A DNA stretch of 37,811 nt, taken from assembly GCA_016235455.1 (NCBI GenBank), contig JACRKZ010000148.1, positions 1-37,811 of the forward strand, in the 5' to 3' direction. Shown piece by piece: positions 24,279-33,439 of the stretch (the stretch's first letter is position 1; each line of letters starts with the position of its first letter). The notes under the pieces were generated by a model, which had not been told where the DNA came from, made no database searches, and worked only from the letters and a program-made list of their open reading frames with translations. The stretch comes from Armatimonadota bacterium (lineage in GTDB: Bacteria > Armatimonadota > UBA10988). The position numbers and the translations under genes were made by a program.

Positions 24279-27200
24279 TCAGCTACCGGGCGGCGGCGGC
24301 GCCGACGGCAGGCTGCTCGGCCCGTCGATCTCGGTGACCACGATGTCCACCGGTTGCCAGCCCTCGGCATAGCCGCGGAACAGCGCGCTGCCGTTGACCC
24401 GGTCGGCATCGGCGGCCGCCGCGACGGTGACATACTGCGGCGCGAACCAGTTGGTTGAAGTGAAGGTCAGGATCGTGCTGCCCGACAGTTGCAGGTCGGC
24501 ATCGCCCGAGACCTTGCTCACGTTCACCGTCACCGCGCTGGCCGGCGGTCCGCCGAGCCGCACGGCGATGCTGCGCGAGCGCCCTTCGGGCACCGCGACC
24601 AGCACCGGGAAGGCCATCACGCAGCGGTCATTGTCCTCCTCGGTGGCGGTCACCGCCGCCGCTTGCCAGCCCGGCGACGAGGCACTGAAGTGGGCCACGC
24701 TGTCCAACACGTCGTCATCCTCGCTGGCGGCCACGGTGACGGTCTGCGGCCGGTTCCAGTCTGCAGGCGAGAAGGCCAGGCTGGCGCCCGACAGGACCCG
24801 CAGGCTCGAGTCGCCGGCCAGCCGGCCGACGTTGACGAACGTGGTGGCGCCCGGCCGGCCCGCCAGTTGCACGGTGAACGTGCGGCTGGCGCCTTCGGCC
24901 ACGCGCAGCGTGTTCGGCGTGGCCAGCACGCGCGCGTCATCATCCACCTCGGTGGCGGTCACCAGGGCAGTGGACCAACCGACCGCGCTGGCCTGGAACA
25001 CGGCCTGGCCGGCCAGGGCATCGATGTCGTGGACGGCGGCGATGGTGACCCGCTGGGCGACGTTCCAGTTGCTCGGCGTGAAGGTCAGGCTGGTGGAGCC
25101 GCGCAAGTCGGTGTCACCCGAGGCGCGCGCCACAGCCACGGTCACGTTGGCGCCCGGCTGGCCTGCCAGGCTCACTCCCACCGTGCTGGTGCCGTTCTCG
25201 TGCACCGCCACGGTGCTGGCCGAGAATCGCAACGCCCCGTCGTTGTCGACCTCCGTGACCTGCACCTCGCTCGACGTCCAGCCGACGGCTGAGATGCGGA
25301 GCGTGGCGGTGCCGTTGATGGCGTCGACATCGTCCACCGCGCTGACCGTTACCACGCGGGCCCTGTACCAGTCGGCGGGCGTGAAGACGAGGGTGGCGCT
25401 CGCGCGCAGGTCGGTGTCACCGCTCACGCGAGCCACGGTCACGACCACATCACTCGTCGGCTGCCCACCAAGGCTGAGCCTGAGCGGGCGGGTGCCGCCT
25501 TCGGGCACGAGCAGGCTGTCAGCCGAAGCGACCAGGCGCAGGTCGTCATCGACCTCGGTCACGGCCACATCGGCCGGCAACCAGCTCGTGGCCGCGGCGC
25601 GGAAGATGGCCTCGCCGTTGGCCACGTCGGCGTCTTGCTGCGCGCCGATCGTCACCGTCTGAGCCACGTTCCAGTTGCTCGGGCCGAATGTCAGGTTGGC
25701 GCCCGCGGTGACCTGCAGGCTGGTGTCACCGTGCGCGTAGCCGACACGGACCGCCACCTCACCGGCCGGCAGCCCGGCCAAGCGGACATTGAGCGACCGG
25801 CTGCCACCTTCGGGCACGCTCACCATCGTGGGCGTGGCGATGATGCGCAGGTCGTTGTCCACCTCGGTGGCCGTCACGTCGGCCGACATCCAGCCGGTGG
25901 CGCCAGCACGAAACACGGCTTCGCCGTTGGCCGCGTCGATGTCCTCCGTGGCGCTGAGGGTTACCAGGCGCGGCGTGTTCCAGTTCTCCGGCGAGAACAG
26001 CTGGTTCGCGCCGGCGGTCACGCTCAGACTGGAGTCGCCGCCCAGGCGGCCCACATAGACCGGCACCGAATCAGCGGGTCGACCGGCCAGGCTCAAGGCG
26101 AAGGTCCGCGTGCCGCCCTCGGGCACCGCCACCGCCACCGGCGTGGCCACGAGCCGCTTATCGTTGTCGAGGCAGACCGCGTGGACGCCGGCCCCGGTCC
26201 AGCCGGGTGCGGCCACGGCGATGTCGGCGCTGCCGTCGGCGGCGTCCTCATCCTCCGCGGCGCCGATGGTCACGGTCTGCGGCTCGTTCCAGTTGCTCGA
26301 CGTGAAGGTCAGGCTGCCACCAGCAATGGGTGACAGGCTGACGTCGCCGCTGGCGCGCGTCGTGGCAACCACCACATCCGCCGCGGGCTGACCGGCCAAC
26401 CGCACGGCGAACGTGCGACTGGCGCCCTCGCCGACGCTGAGCGACAGCGGCGAGACGTTCAAGCGGAGGTCGTTGTCCACCTCGGTGGCCACGACATCGG
26501 CCGGGCGCCACCCGGCAGCCGCCGCGCGGAGGGTGGCAGTGCCGGCGATGGCGTCGGCATCCTCGGCGGCTCGCACGGTGACCGTCTGGGCGGCGTTCCA
26601 GTTGCCGGTCGTGAAGGACAGCGCCGTGGCGCTGCTGATGCTGATGTCGGGGTCGCCCGTGAGCGACAGGGCCACGGTCGTCGTAGCCGCAGGCGCGCCG
26701 GCCAGGCGTACCGTGAAGGTCTGCGTGCCGTCCTCGGGCACACTGACCGAGGTGGGCGTGGCGACGATGCGGAGCTCGTCGTCCACCTCGTTGGCGTTGA
26801 TGTCGGCCACCTCCCAGCCCGTGGCGGAGGCGCGAATGACGGCCGCGCCGTTGACGGCGTCGGCATCCTGGGCGGCAGCCACGGTCACGCGCTGCGGCGC
26901 GCTCCAGTTGGTGGCGGTGAAGGTCAGCGCCGCGCCACCGGCCACGGCCAGGTCGCTGTCGCCACTGGCGCGCGCCACGGTGACGGCGACATCGCTCGCC
27001 GGTCGCGACGAGAGCGTCAGGTCAAATGCCACCGACGAGCCTTCGGGCACATCGATGGTGCCGACCGAGGCGAGCACCCGCGGCACGTCGTTGTCGCGCT
27101 CGTTGGCGGTCACGGTGGTGCCGGCGCAGTTGGGCGCGGACAGGTTGAACACCGCCGCGCCATCGGCCGTGTCGGTGTCTTCGGCGGCATTGATGGTCAC

Positions 27201-29360
27201 CGCCTGCGGCGTGTTCCAGTTGGCCACCGTGAAGGTCCGCGTGGCGCCGGCGCCCACGGTCAGGTCGCCGTCTCCCGAGCCGAACGCGGTGGTGACCACG
27301 GTGTCGGCCTCGGGCTGCTCGGACAGCTTGACGTTGAACGTGCTGCTGCCGCCCTCGGTGACCGCGACGGCGGACGGCGTGGCGACGATGGACGCGCCCG
27401 AGCCGACGTAGAAGTCGTCGATGCTCCAGCCGCCGCGCTCGATGTCCTCGTCGCTGGCGCCCATGACGAAGCTGACAATGACCCGCGGCTGGCCGGCCGC
27501 GACGGCGGTCAGGTCAAACTCCTGCCTGGCCCAGGTGGGCGCTTCCAACGTGTCGCCCGAGTGCGTCCAGAGCGTCGTCCAGGTGACGCCGTCGGTGCTG
27601 ACCTCGATCTGGGCATGGTCGAAGACCGAGTCCTCGACGGTCAGCGCGCGCTGGAAGACCAGCTTGACCGTGGTCAGCGCCGAGCAGTCGATGGGCGGTG
27701 TCATGATGCGCGTTTCGGGCAGGTTCGGCTGGTAGTTGCCGCCGATGTTGTAGCCCAGCAGGTAGTTGTCCGAGGTGGGCGTGGTGTCGCTGGCCGGGTC
27801 GTAGCTGGTGCCCCGGGCCGGACCGCGCTCCCAGCCGTCGGCGGCGTAGCCGAGCCAGCCCTTGTCCGTCGAGAAGTCGTCGCGGAAGGGCGCGGGTACC
27901 GCTGCCGGCAGGACGCTGAAGGCGTTGCTGAAGGCGCTGCTGCGGCCAGTGGCCGAGGCCTGCAGCACGTAGCCCATGCCGGCGGTGGCGATGCTCAGAT
28001 CGTCGAATGTGGCCACGCCGCTCACCGCGCCGTGGGTCAAGGTGCCGGCCAGCGTGGCGCCGCCCGGATTGTTGCCGAAGCTGACCGTGACCGTGCCGTT
28101 GAAGCTGGTGTCGCGCACGCCGGTGGCGGTGAGTGCCTCCACCTTCACGGCCGGGGTGATGTTGGCGCCGCGCGTGGTGGTAGTCGGCTGCACGACGAAG
28201 TTGAGCCGCGGCGCTGCCGTCGGTCGGATGTTCCACACAACTGCCTGGAGCGTCGACCAGGTGTAGGCGCCGGTGGTGAACCCAGGCACCTGGTACCAGG
28301 CATCGTGGGAGCCGCTCCAGCCCATGTTCAGGTGGTAGCGGTAGTCGGCACCCTCGGTGGCCCACCCGTCGCACACAATCGAGTGGCCGCCGGCGGTGCT
28401 GTAGATCGACATCAGGCAGGGGTAGCCGCCGGTCAGGTCGGAGCGCAGCACGGTGCCCCAGTTGGCCTCCGAACTCGGCTTGTAGCTCGCCGACTCGTAG
28501 CCGAAATCGTCTTTTAGGGCCGTGACGGTCGCGCTCTGGTAGGCGCCTGACCAGCCCGAAGAGTACTGCATGCTGACCGAGATGCCGCAGGCCCAGGTCA
28601 GCTTGCCGATCTCCTGGCGTTGTGCGTCAGGGCTGGAATCGTCGATCGCGTCGGGCATCTGACCGTAGTTGAACGACCCGCTCCAACTCGCTGATCGCGG
28701 CACATCGTCGACGTAGATGGTGTTGCTGACCGAGGCGCTGGACGGATAGTGGTGGAAGCGCACGACCTGCGCCATGGCCGTGGCCACGCAGCCGCAGACG
28801 TAGTGGTTGGGCGTGTAGTAGTCGTAGGTGTAGGGCGCTGCCTCGTCGCCCTGGTCCCAGGTGCTCGTGAGTAGCGGGCCGGCGCCGATGGAAAGCCGCT
28901 CGGCGGGCGCGCTGAGCGCGCCGCTGGCCACCGCGCGCAGCGACGCCCATCGCCCGGGCGCCGTGCTGGGCATGGCGCCCGCCGCGCGAATGCGCGCGGG
29001 AATGTCGACCCGCAGCATGTCGGCCAGCGCGCTCGCGTTGCGGCCCTCGCGCTCGACGAACCGGCCGGTGCGGCTGTAGACCAGAATGGGTTCGACGGTG
29101 TCGTCGGCGGGCACCACCACGAACCCGGCCGGAGACAGATCGTAGACGTAGGCCAGACGCTGTCCGCCGGTGTCGGCGAACTCGCGGGGACCCGCGGGCA
29201 GATTGCCCGGCACGGCGGCGCGGTTGCTGGTCAACCAGGCCCGCGCCACGGCGGAAGCATCGTCGGGGCCGACCGGCGCCGCGGCCAACGGGCCGGCCGC
29301 CAGGGCGAAGAGGAACAGGAACGAACGCAAACCGATACGCACTAGACTACGGCGTGACAT
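24279..29360 (-). CDS. Secreted peptidase C10 (streptopain-like) with ten Calx-beta-like repeats
   Basis: 1693 residues. ATG at 29360 with AAGGGGGG upstream and a signal peptide (MSRRSLVRIG to PLAAAP). A propeptide (about 30-155) precedes the C10 protease domain: GPLLTSTWDQGDEAAPY (161-177), nucleophile C191 in YVCGCVATAMAQVVRFHHYP, and H326 in AGGHSIVCDGW, followed by YHLNMGWSGSHDAWY. Next come an Ig/filamin-like domain (about 380-480), a jelly-roll/MAM-like domain (about 485-650, FRDDFSTDKGW...GGWSIDDFYVG), and ten repeats of about 102 residues with the pattern TPxxVxVPEGGxxxF...SGDxDL...LTFTxxNWxxPQxVT...EDxDAxxG...VTATEVDND, ending in the tail SSLPSAPPPPGS. C10 proteases cleave proteins after self-processing; the repeats resemble Ca2+-binding adhesion modules. 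It likely acts at or outside the cell surface. Confidence 0.87.
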   Translation of the reverse strand: MSRRSLVRIGLRSFLFLFALAAGPLAAAPVGPDDASAVARAWLTSNRAAVPGNLPAGPREFADTGGQRLAYVYDLSPAGFVVVPADDTVEPILVYSRTGRFVEREGRNASALADMLRVDIPARIRAAGAMPSTAPGRWASLRAVASGALSAPAERLSIGAGPLLTSTWDQGDEAAPYTYDYYTPNHYVCGCVATAMAQVVRFHHYPSSASVSNTIYVDDVPRSASWSGSFNYGQMPDAIDDSSPDAQRQEIGKLTWACGISVSMQYSSGWSGAYQSATVTALKDDFGYESASYKPSSEANWGTVLRSDLTGGYPCLMSIYSTAGGHSIVCDGWATEGADYRYHLNMGWSGSHDAWYQVPGFTTGAYTWSTLQAVVWNIRPTAAPRLNFVVQPTTTTRGANITPAVKVEALTATGVRDTSFNGTVTVSFGNNPGGATLAGTLTHGAVSGVATFDDLSIATAGMGYVLQASATGRSSAFSNAFSVLPAAVPAPFRDDFSTDKGWLGYAADGWERGPARGTSYDPASDTTPTSDNYLLGYNIGGNYQPNLPETRIMTPPIDCSALTTVKLVFQRALTVEDSVFDHAQIEVSTDGVTWTTLWTHSGDTLEAPTWARQEFDLTAVAAGQPRVIVSFVMGASDEDIERGGWSIDDFYVGSGASIVATPSAVAVTEGGSSTFNVKLSEQPEADTVVTTAFGSGDGDLTVGAGATRTFTVANWNTPQAVTINAAEDTDTADGAAVFNLSAPNCAGTTVTANERDNDVPRVLASVGTIDVPEGSSVAFDLTLSSRPASDVAVTVARASGDSDLAVAGGAALTFTATNWSAPQRVTVAAAQDADAVNGAAVIRASATGWEVADINANEVDDELRIVATPTSVSVPEDGTQTFTVRLAGAPAATTTVALSLTGDPDISISSATALSFTTGNWNAAQTVTVRAAEDADAIAGTATLRAAAAGWRPADVVATEVDNDLRLNVSPLSLSVGEGASRTFAVRLAGQPAADVVVATTRASGDVSLSPIAGGSLTFTSSNWNEPQTVTIGAAEDEDAADGSADIAVAAPGWTGAGVHAVCLDNDKRLVATPVAVAVPEGGTRTFALSLAGRPADSVPVYVGRLGGDSSLSVTAGANQLFSPENWNTPRLVTLSATEDIDAANGEAVFRAGATGWMSADVTATEVDNDLRIIATPTMVSVPEGGSRSLNVRLAGLPAGEVAVRVGYAHGDTSLQVTAGANLTFGPSNWNVAQTVTIGAQQDADVANGEAIFRAAATSWLPADVAVTEVDDDLRLVASADSLLVPEGGTRPLRLSLGGQPTSDVVVTVARVSGDTDLRASATLVFTPADWYRARVVTVSAVDDVDAINGTATLRISAVGWTSSEVQVTEVDNDGALRFSASTVAVHENGTSTVGVSLAGQPGANVTVAVARASGDTDLRGSTSLTFTPSNWNVAQRVTIAAVHDIDALAGQAVFQASAVGWSTALVTATEVDDDARVLATPNTLRVAEGASRTFTVQLAGRPGATTFVNVGRLAGDSSLRVLSGASLAFSPADWNRPQTVTVAASEDDDVLDSVAHFSASSPGWQAAAVTATEEDNDRCVMAFPVLVAVPEGRSRSIAVRLGGPPASAVTVNVSKVSGDADLQLSGSTILTFTSTNWFAPQYVTVAAAADADRVNGSALFRGYAEGWQPVDIVVTEIDGPSSLPSAPPPPGS
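24330..27396 (-). repeat. Ten tandem approximately 305-bp coding repeats (Calx-beta-like)
   Basis: The repeat unit is about 101-103 codons and ends in a DND/DDD-type acidic turn (EVDND, EVDDD, ERDND). Recurring DNA phrases on the plus strand such as gttccagttg and gtcgttgtc mark each unit. Units differ clearly from each other, so this is an old protein-level array, except for unit 10, which is almost identical to the last unit of the paralogue at 20436-20785. Confidence 0.8.
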
Positions 29361-29408
29361 AGAATCGCCCCCCTTTGACAACGTGACCGTCGATGACTCC
29401 ACAACACC

Positions 29409-29437
29409 AGTGTACCCAGCCCATCCGTCTCATGCAA
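29409..29437 (-). promoter_or_regulatory. Putative promoter of the C10 peptidase gene
   Basis: Minus strand: TTGCAT (29437-29432), exactly 17 nt, TACACT (29414-29409). Transcription would begin near 29402, leaving a leader of about 42 nt with the AAGGGGGG ribosome site. It sits in the 216-bp divergent gap. Confidence 0.45.
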
Positions 29438-29506
29438 GTGGATATCGTCGCGGCAGGGTCAACTCGTTCCCGGACGGCCCGTGGATTCATGGCGGAACAG
29501 CGGCGC

Positions 29507-29536
29507 TTGACGCCGTGGCCGCGACACGGGTAGCAT
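29507..29536 (+). promoter_or_regulatory. Putative promoter of the nucleoside-hydrolase-like gene
   Basis: TTGACG (29507-29512), 18-nt spacer, TAGCAT (29531-29536). A start near 29543 would leave about 34 nt before the ATG at 29577. It is divergent from the promoter at 29409-29437 in the same gap. Confidence 0.4.
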
Positions 29537-29576
29537 CGGCCCCGCCGGCCGCTCCTGGCGCCGCCGCGAGACGCCC

Positions 29577-31352
29577 ATGCATCGCAACCGACTGACCTTG
29601 CTCGTCCCCCTGCTCATCGTCGCCGCCGCCCCGGCCGCCCCCAGGGCGCCGCGGCTGAACGACCAGGTGACCAACCTGCTGGCGACCGCGCGGCTCTCGG
29701 GCAATCTGGACAGCTTCGGCCGGGGCTTGCGTGGGGCCGCCGACGAGGTGATCTACGACCCCCGGCGCGGCGACTTCGCGCGGCCCAGCCAGTACCACGA
29801 GTACGGCGTGGGCTTCGGCCAGGATCTGGGCGTGGTGCCCGCCGACAAGGCCGCCTGGTGGCAGGCCGAATGGCCCGCGCGCGTGGCGGTCAATCTGATC
29901 ATGCTCAGCGGCGTCTACCCCAACCAGCCCCAACCCGCCACGGCTTGGAAGATCGAGGTCCGCCGCGACGGCGCATGGACCACGCACGAGCAGGGCGTCG
30001 GCGGCTGGTACGATAGCGGGCTGTATGTCTGGGGTGGCGTTGACACGGCGCCGATGGACATCGACGGGCTGCGCGTGAGCCTGTTCAGCCGTGATGACGA
30101 GACGCCACTGCGCAGCATCCACTTCCGCGGCGAGCCGGGCCGCTCGTGGCTGGCCGCGCGCGTCGACACGACCATCTTGCCACCGCCGCCGACCTTCGAG
30201 GCGCTGATCGCGCCGCTCGGCGCGCCGGTGCGGCCGGGCCAGGCCGTGGCCTTCAATGGTGGCGCCGCGCTGGCCAAGGGTGAATACACCTGGGACTTCG
30301 GCGACGGCGCGTCCGGCCGCGGACAGAGCATTCGGCACCGCTTCGAGCGACCCGGCATCTACCGCGTGGCGTTGACCGTGAGCGACGGCCGGGCCAAGTC
30401 GACGGGGCTGATGCTGGTGCGCGTGCACACGGCCGAGACGCTGGATGTGCCGCAGGTGGTGCTCGACACCGACCAGAAGAACGAGCAGGACGACCAGCAC
30501 TACCTGGGCTACGCGGTGTTCAGCGAGCTCGATGTGCTCGCGGTCAACAGCATCCACCACGGCGGCGGCCAGGAGCCCATCAACTACGCCGAGATCCAGC
30601 ATGTGCTGGACCTGGCCAGACAGAGCGGGTTGCCCGCGGCGCGGGTGCCGTTGCTCTTCCACGGCGCCGACCGTCGGCTGCAGCCGCCCGTGAGCGGTCT
30701 TTGGCAGGATACGGAGCCCGAGCCCTCGGAGGCCAGCGAGGCCATTCTGGCCGCCGTGCGCGGCGCTGCACCGGGCCATGCGGTGTGGGTCGTGCCCGTC
30801 GGGCCGGGCACCAACGTCGCCTCGGCCATCCTGCTGGCCCGCGCGCAGAAACTCGACCTGCGCGGCCGGCTGCGCATCATGTGGCTGGGCGGCTCCGACC
30901 ACGCGGTCACCGGAGAGTTCAACGGCGACAACGACCCCTGGTCGCTGTACGTCATCGCCCAGAGCGGCGTGGAAACCTGGATCCTGCCCGCGCCGGTGGG
31001 CGCGCGCGTGGCCATCGACAAGCGCACCCAGGGCGATCTCTACGCCGACAACCCGCTCGGCGCGTACCTCAAGTCCATCGTCCCGGCGGCCAACAAACCG
31101 CTGTTCGACCCCGCCTGCCTGTCGGCGATCATCAGCGAGCGCCTGGGGCTGGGCTGGGTCAAGGCGACCGAGTTCGTCGATGTGGCCGGGCCGGACAAGG
31201 GCTATCGGTGGACGCCGAGCGCCAAGCCGGGCGCGGTGCGCGTCATCCGCGAGATCCAGCAGTTGGCCATGCGCGACGACATCTTCGCCACAATGAAGGG
31301 GCGCGGGCAGCGCCTGGTCGGCGCGCCCATCGCCAGAGCCGGGGCCCGCTGA
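29577..31352 (+). CDS. Secreted discoidin-like/PKD/inosine-uridine nucleoside hydrolase-like protein
   Basis: 591 residues. Signal peptide MHRNRLTLLVPLLIVAAAPA. Residues 30-200 form a beta-sandwich like discoidin (F5/8 type C) modules. A PKD domain (about 205-285) carries the classic YTWDFGDGASG. From about 290, VVLDTDQKNEQDDQHYLGYA gives the acidic cluster D297, D299, D305, D306; it resembles the Ca2+-binding DTDxxxDD of inosine-uridine nucleoside hydrolases with a two-residue insertion, a form I recall from PVC-group homologues. VVPVGPGTNVASAILLA (about 404-420) and GGSDHAVTGEFNGDNDPWS (about 440-458) match later nucleoside hydrolase motifs. True members hydrolyse N-glycosidic bonds; an exported PKD-fused version may act on another glycoside. 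It is followed, after 367 bp, by the GH5-like gene. Confidence 0.8.
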   Translation: MHRNRLTLLVPLLIVAAAPAAPRAPRLNDQVTNLLATARLSGNLDSFGRGLRGAADEVIYDPRRGDFARPSQYHEYGVGFGQDLGVVPADKAAWWQAEWPARVAVNLIMLSGVYPNQPQPATAWKIEVRRDGAWTTHEQGVGGWYDSGLYVWGGVDTAPMDIDGLRVSLFSRDDETPLRSIHFRGEPGRSWLAARVDTTILPPPPTFEALIAPLGAPVRPGQAVAFNGGAALAKGEYTWDFGDGASGRGQSIRHRFERPGIYRVALTVSDGRAKSTGLMLVRVHTAETLDVPQVVLDTDQKNEQDDQHYLGYAVFSELDVLAVNSIHHGGGQEPINYAEIQHVLDLARQSGLPAARVPLLFHGADRRLQPPVSGLWQDTEPEPSEASEAILAAVRGAAPGHAVWVVPVGPGTNVASAILLARAQKLDLRGRLRIMWLGGSDHAVTGEFNGDNDPWSLYVIAQSGVETWILPAPVGARVAIDKRTQGDLYADNPLGAYLKSIVPAANKPLFDPACLSAIISERLGLGWVKATEFVDVAGPDKGYRWTPSAKPGAVRVIREIQQLAMRDDIFATMKGRGQRLVGAPIARAGAR

Positions 31353-31401
31353 CACGCCACTTCGCGGGCGAGCCGTCTGATGGGCAGCACAGGTTGGTTG
31401 T

Positions 31402-31470
31402 CCCGCCTTCAGGCGGATTGCCAATACCTCGGCCGAGGCTCCCCAGCCTCGTCGCCGGCCGGGGAGCGAC
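31402..31470. repeat. Cluster of overlapping palindromes in a 367-bp gap
   Basis: The gap 31353-31719 has no convincing gene. It holds ccgcc-ttca-ggcgg (31403-31416), the perfect 12-bp palindrome cctcggccgagg (31427-31438), gaggct-cccc-agcctc (31435-31450), and competing longer stems (31438-31444 with 31461-31467; 31451-31455 with 31466-31470). This dense nesting looks like a REP-type mobile palindrome or a structured leader. The rest of the gap shows nothing clear, apart from the GH5-like gene's ribosome site. Confidence 0.45.
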
Positions 31471-31719
31471 TCTGGCTCTGCCTTCACATGGGGGCCACGA
31501 GGCCGATCTGCATGGGCGACGCTTCGGCCGCTTGCCCTCCGGTTGGCGGCCGGGCCGGCCGAGTGGGTACGTGGTCGATCGGCGCTGGTCGCACCACGGG
31601 CATCGGACACCAGGGCCGCACCTCCTTGGCCGTGCTGGCCAGCCAGGTCGGCTGCGGCTCCTCCGCAGGACTCCGCGTCACGCCGCCGAACAACCGGGCA
31701 AGAGAGGCCAGGTAGAACC

Positions 31720-33006
31720 ATGCGCTCCACACTCGCCACGCTGACGCTGGTCGGCTGCGCGCTGCATGCCGCGGCGGCGGTCGGACCAAACGACGTGCTG
31801 ACGTTGAAGGACGGACGCTTCCAGCTCGGCGGCCGGCCGTTCGCCGAGATCAGCTTCAACAAGTTCGACCTGCTATGGCAGCTCTATGACCAGGTCGCCG
31901 CCGGCAAGGCGCTGGACGAGGCCAACCCCATGGTCGTCGCGCAGGAGAAGGCGCTGCGTGACCTGCACGACATGGGGTTCCGCACCATTCGCATTTTCGC
32001 GCTGCCGTGGGGACCCTCCGGGCCGGCGTCGTATGCCGATCCGGCCAGGCGCGTGCATCTCTATGCCGCGCTCGACAAGGTGGTCGAACTGTGTGAGAAA
32101 CATCAGATCGGCCTGATCTGGAGCCTCGGCGCGGCGACGTTCACCGACACGAGGCTGGAGGGCAAGTGGATCTACGGCGAGGAGCAGCAGCGCGAACTGG
32201 TGGCCAACCCCGACTCCCGCGGGCGGAAGCTGCTGTATCAGTACATCGATGAGACCGTGGCGCGGTACCGCGACCGCAAGGCCGTGCTGATGTGGGAGAT
32301 CTCCAACGAGGTCACGCTCGCGGCCGATATCGGCGACGACAAGAAGGTGTTCGACGGCCAGCGCATGCCCACGCTGGGCGACGTGGCCCGGTTCTTCGAC
32401 GAGGTGGCCCAGCGCATCAAGGCGGCCGACCCGCTGCGCCTGGTGAACAGCGGTGGCTCGAACATGCGCGAGCACCAGTGGCACCTGTGGCAGAACAAGG
32501 GCTGGGTGCTGGACACCTTCGAGGACCAGTTCAAGTGCTTCGAGCTGCTGTATGCCAAGTCAGCGGTGGATGTCATCGACATCCACTCGTACCCCAACAA
32601 CAAGCCCGGCTACACGCTGGCCGCCGCCGCGGGCCAGCCGTCACTGCTGGATGACAAGGGTTACATGGCCATCGCGGCGCGGGTGGGCAAGCCGCTGATG
32701 ATCGGTGAGCTCGGCCTGCACGCGCGGCCGCGGTCGGACACCAAGGTGTGGGGCGAGACGCCGAACTACTTCGAGAGCTACGCCGATGCCGCGGCGGCCA
32801 GGCCGTGGGTGGAGCGCACGCTGGCCGATGTGGTGGAGGCCGGCGTGCAACTGAGCCACTGGTGGACCTATCAGTCCGACCGGCCGCAGGACCAGAGCGA
32901 TGCCCAGCGCTTCGACCTGACCCGCGAGCGCAACCCGGAGCTGCTGGCGACCATCGTCGCCGCCAATGTGCGGCTCAAGGCCAAGCTGGGCATCACCGCG
33001 CCGTAG
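31720..33006 (+). CDS. Secreted GH5-like (clan GH-A) glycoside hydrolase
   Basis: 428 residues. ATG at 31720 with AGGTAG and AGAGAGG upstream; signal peptide MRSTLATLTLVGCALHAAAA. A TIM barrel is visible from FAEISFNKFDLLWQL onward, with MGFRTIRIFALPWG (strand 2), VLMWEISNE (strand 4, proposed acid/base E197 after Asn), VDVIDIHSYPNNKPG (strand 6, with the usual H-x-Y) and KPLMIGELGLHA (strand 7, proposed nucleophile E330), then LSHWWTYQSD. This is the clan GH-A layout of cellulases and mannanases (GH5). The exact activity is unknown. The VOC-fold gene starts 16 bp after its stop, so the two are probably co-transcribed. Confidence 0.82.
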   Translation: MRSTLATLTLVGCALHAAAAVGPNDVLTLKDGRFQLGGRPFAEISFNKFDLLWQLYDQVAAGKALDEANPMVVAQEKALRDLHDMGFRTIRIFALPWGPSGPASYADPARRVHLYAALDKVVELCEKHQIGLIWSLGAATFTDTRLEGKWIYGEEQQRELVANPDSRGRKLLYQYIDETVARYRDRKAVLMWEISNEVTLAADIGDDKKVFDGQRMPTLGDVARFFDEVAQRIKAADPLRLVNSGGSNMREHQWHLWQNKGWVLDTFEDQFKCFELLYAKSAVDVIDIHSYPNNKPGYTLAAAAGQPSLLDDKGYMAIAARVGKPLMIGELGLHARPRSDTKVWGETPNYFESYADAAAARPWVERTLADVVEAGVQLSHWWTYQSDRPQDQSDAQRFDLTRERNPELLATIVAANVRLKAKLGITAP

Positions 33007-33022
33007 TGCGAGGAGAGGCACC

Positions 33023-33439
33023 ATGGGTAGCAATGTCGAGCACGCCAACCTGTCGGTGCGTGACGTGGACGCCTCGGTGCGCTTCCTGCTCGCCGCCATG
33101 CCCGACTTCGTGGTGCGCCATGACAGCGGGCCTGGGCCGGGCCGTTGGGTGCATCTGGGTAACGACGCGACGTACATTGCGCTCAACGCCATGGATGAGC
33201 CGGGCGACGCGCTGTTCGCCCACTGCCGGCCCGGCCTCAACCACATCGGGTTCGTGGTCGACGACGCCGACGCCCTGCGCGAGCGGATGCTGGCCGCCGG
33301 CTACGCCGAAGGCTACCAGCCCGCGCAGCATCCGCAGCGCACGCGTGTCTACTTCGTTGATGGCGACGGCATCGAATGGGAGTTCGTATCGTATCTGCCT
33401 GGTGGTCCGGCGCTGCGCAACGACTACAGCGCCGGTTAG
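33023..33439 (+). CDS. VOC-superfamily (glyoxalase/bleomycin-resistance fold) protein
   Basis: 138 residues with a strong AGGAGAGG ribosome site. Two paired betaalphabetabetabeta modules: EHANLSVRDVDASVRF (H7), RWVHLGNDATYIALN, LNHIGFVVDDADALRERM (H74) and VYFVDGDGIEWEFVSYL (E120). H7, H74 and E120 fall where VOC enzymes bind their metal; the fourth ligand is not certain. Members include glyoxalases, dioxygenases, epimerases and fosfomycin-resistance enzymes. No signal peptide, so cytoplasmic. Placed 16 bp after the exported glycosidase gene. Its TAG overlaps the TAA of the convergent histidine kinase (33436-33439). Confidence 0.85.
   Translation: MGSNVEHANLSVRDVDASVRFLLAAMPDFVVRHDSGPGPGRWVHLGNDATYIALNAMDEPGDALFAHCRPGLNHIGFVVDDADALRERMLAAGYAEGYQPAQHPQRTRVYFVDGDGIEWEFVSYLPGGPALRNDYSAG

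Noticed and set aside
24330..27396. Regularly spaced repeats that might suggest a CRISPR array
   Set aside because: Units are about 305 bp, diverged and coding in one frame; there are no short identical repeats with unique spacers and no cas genes.
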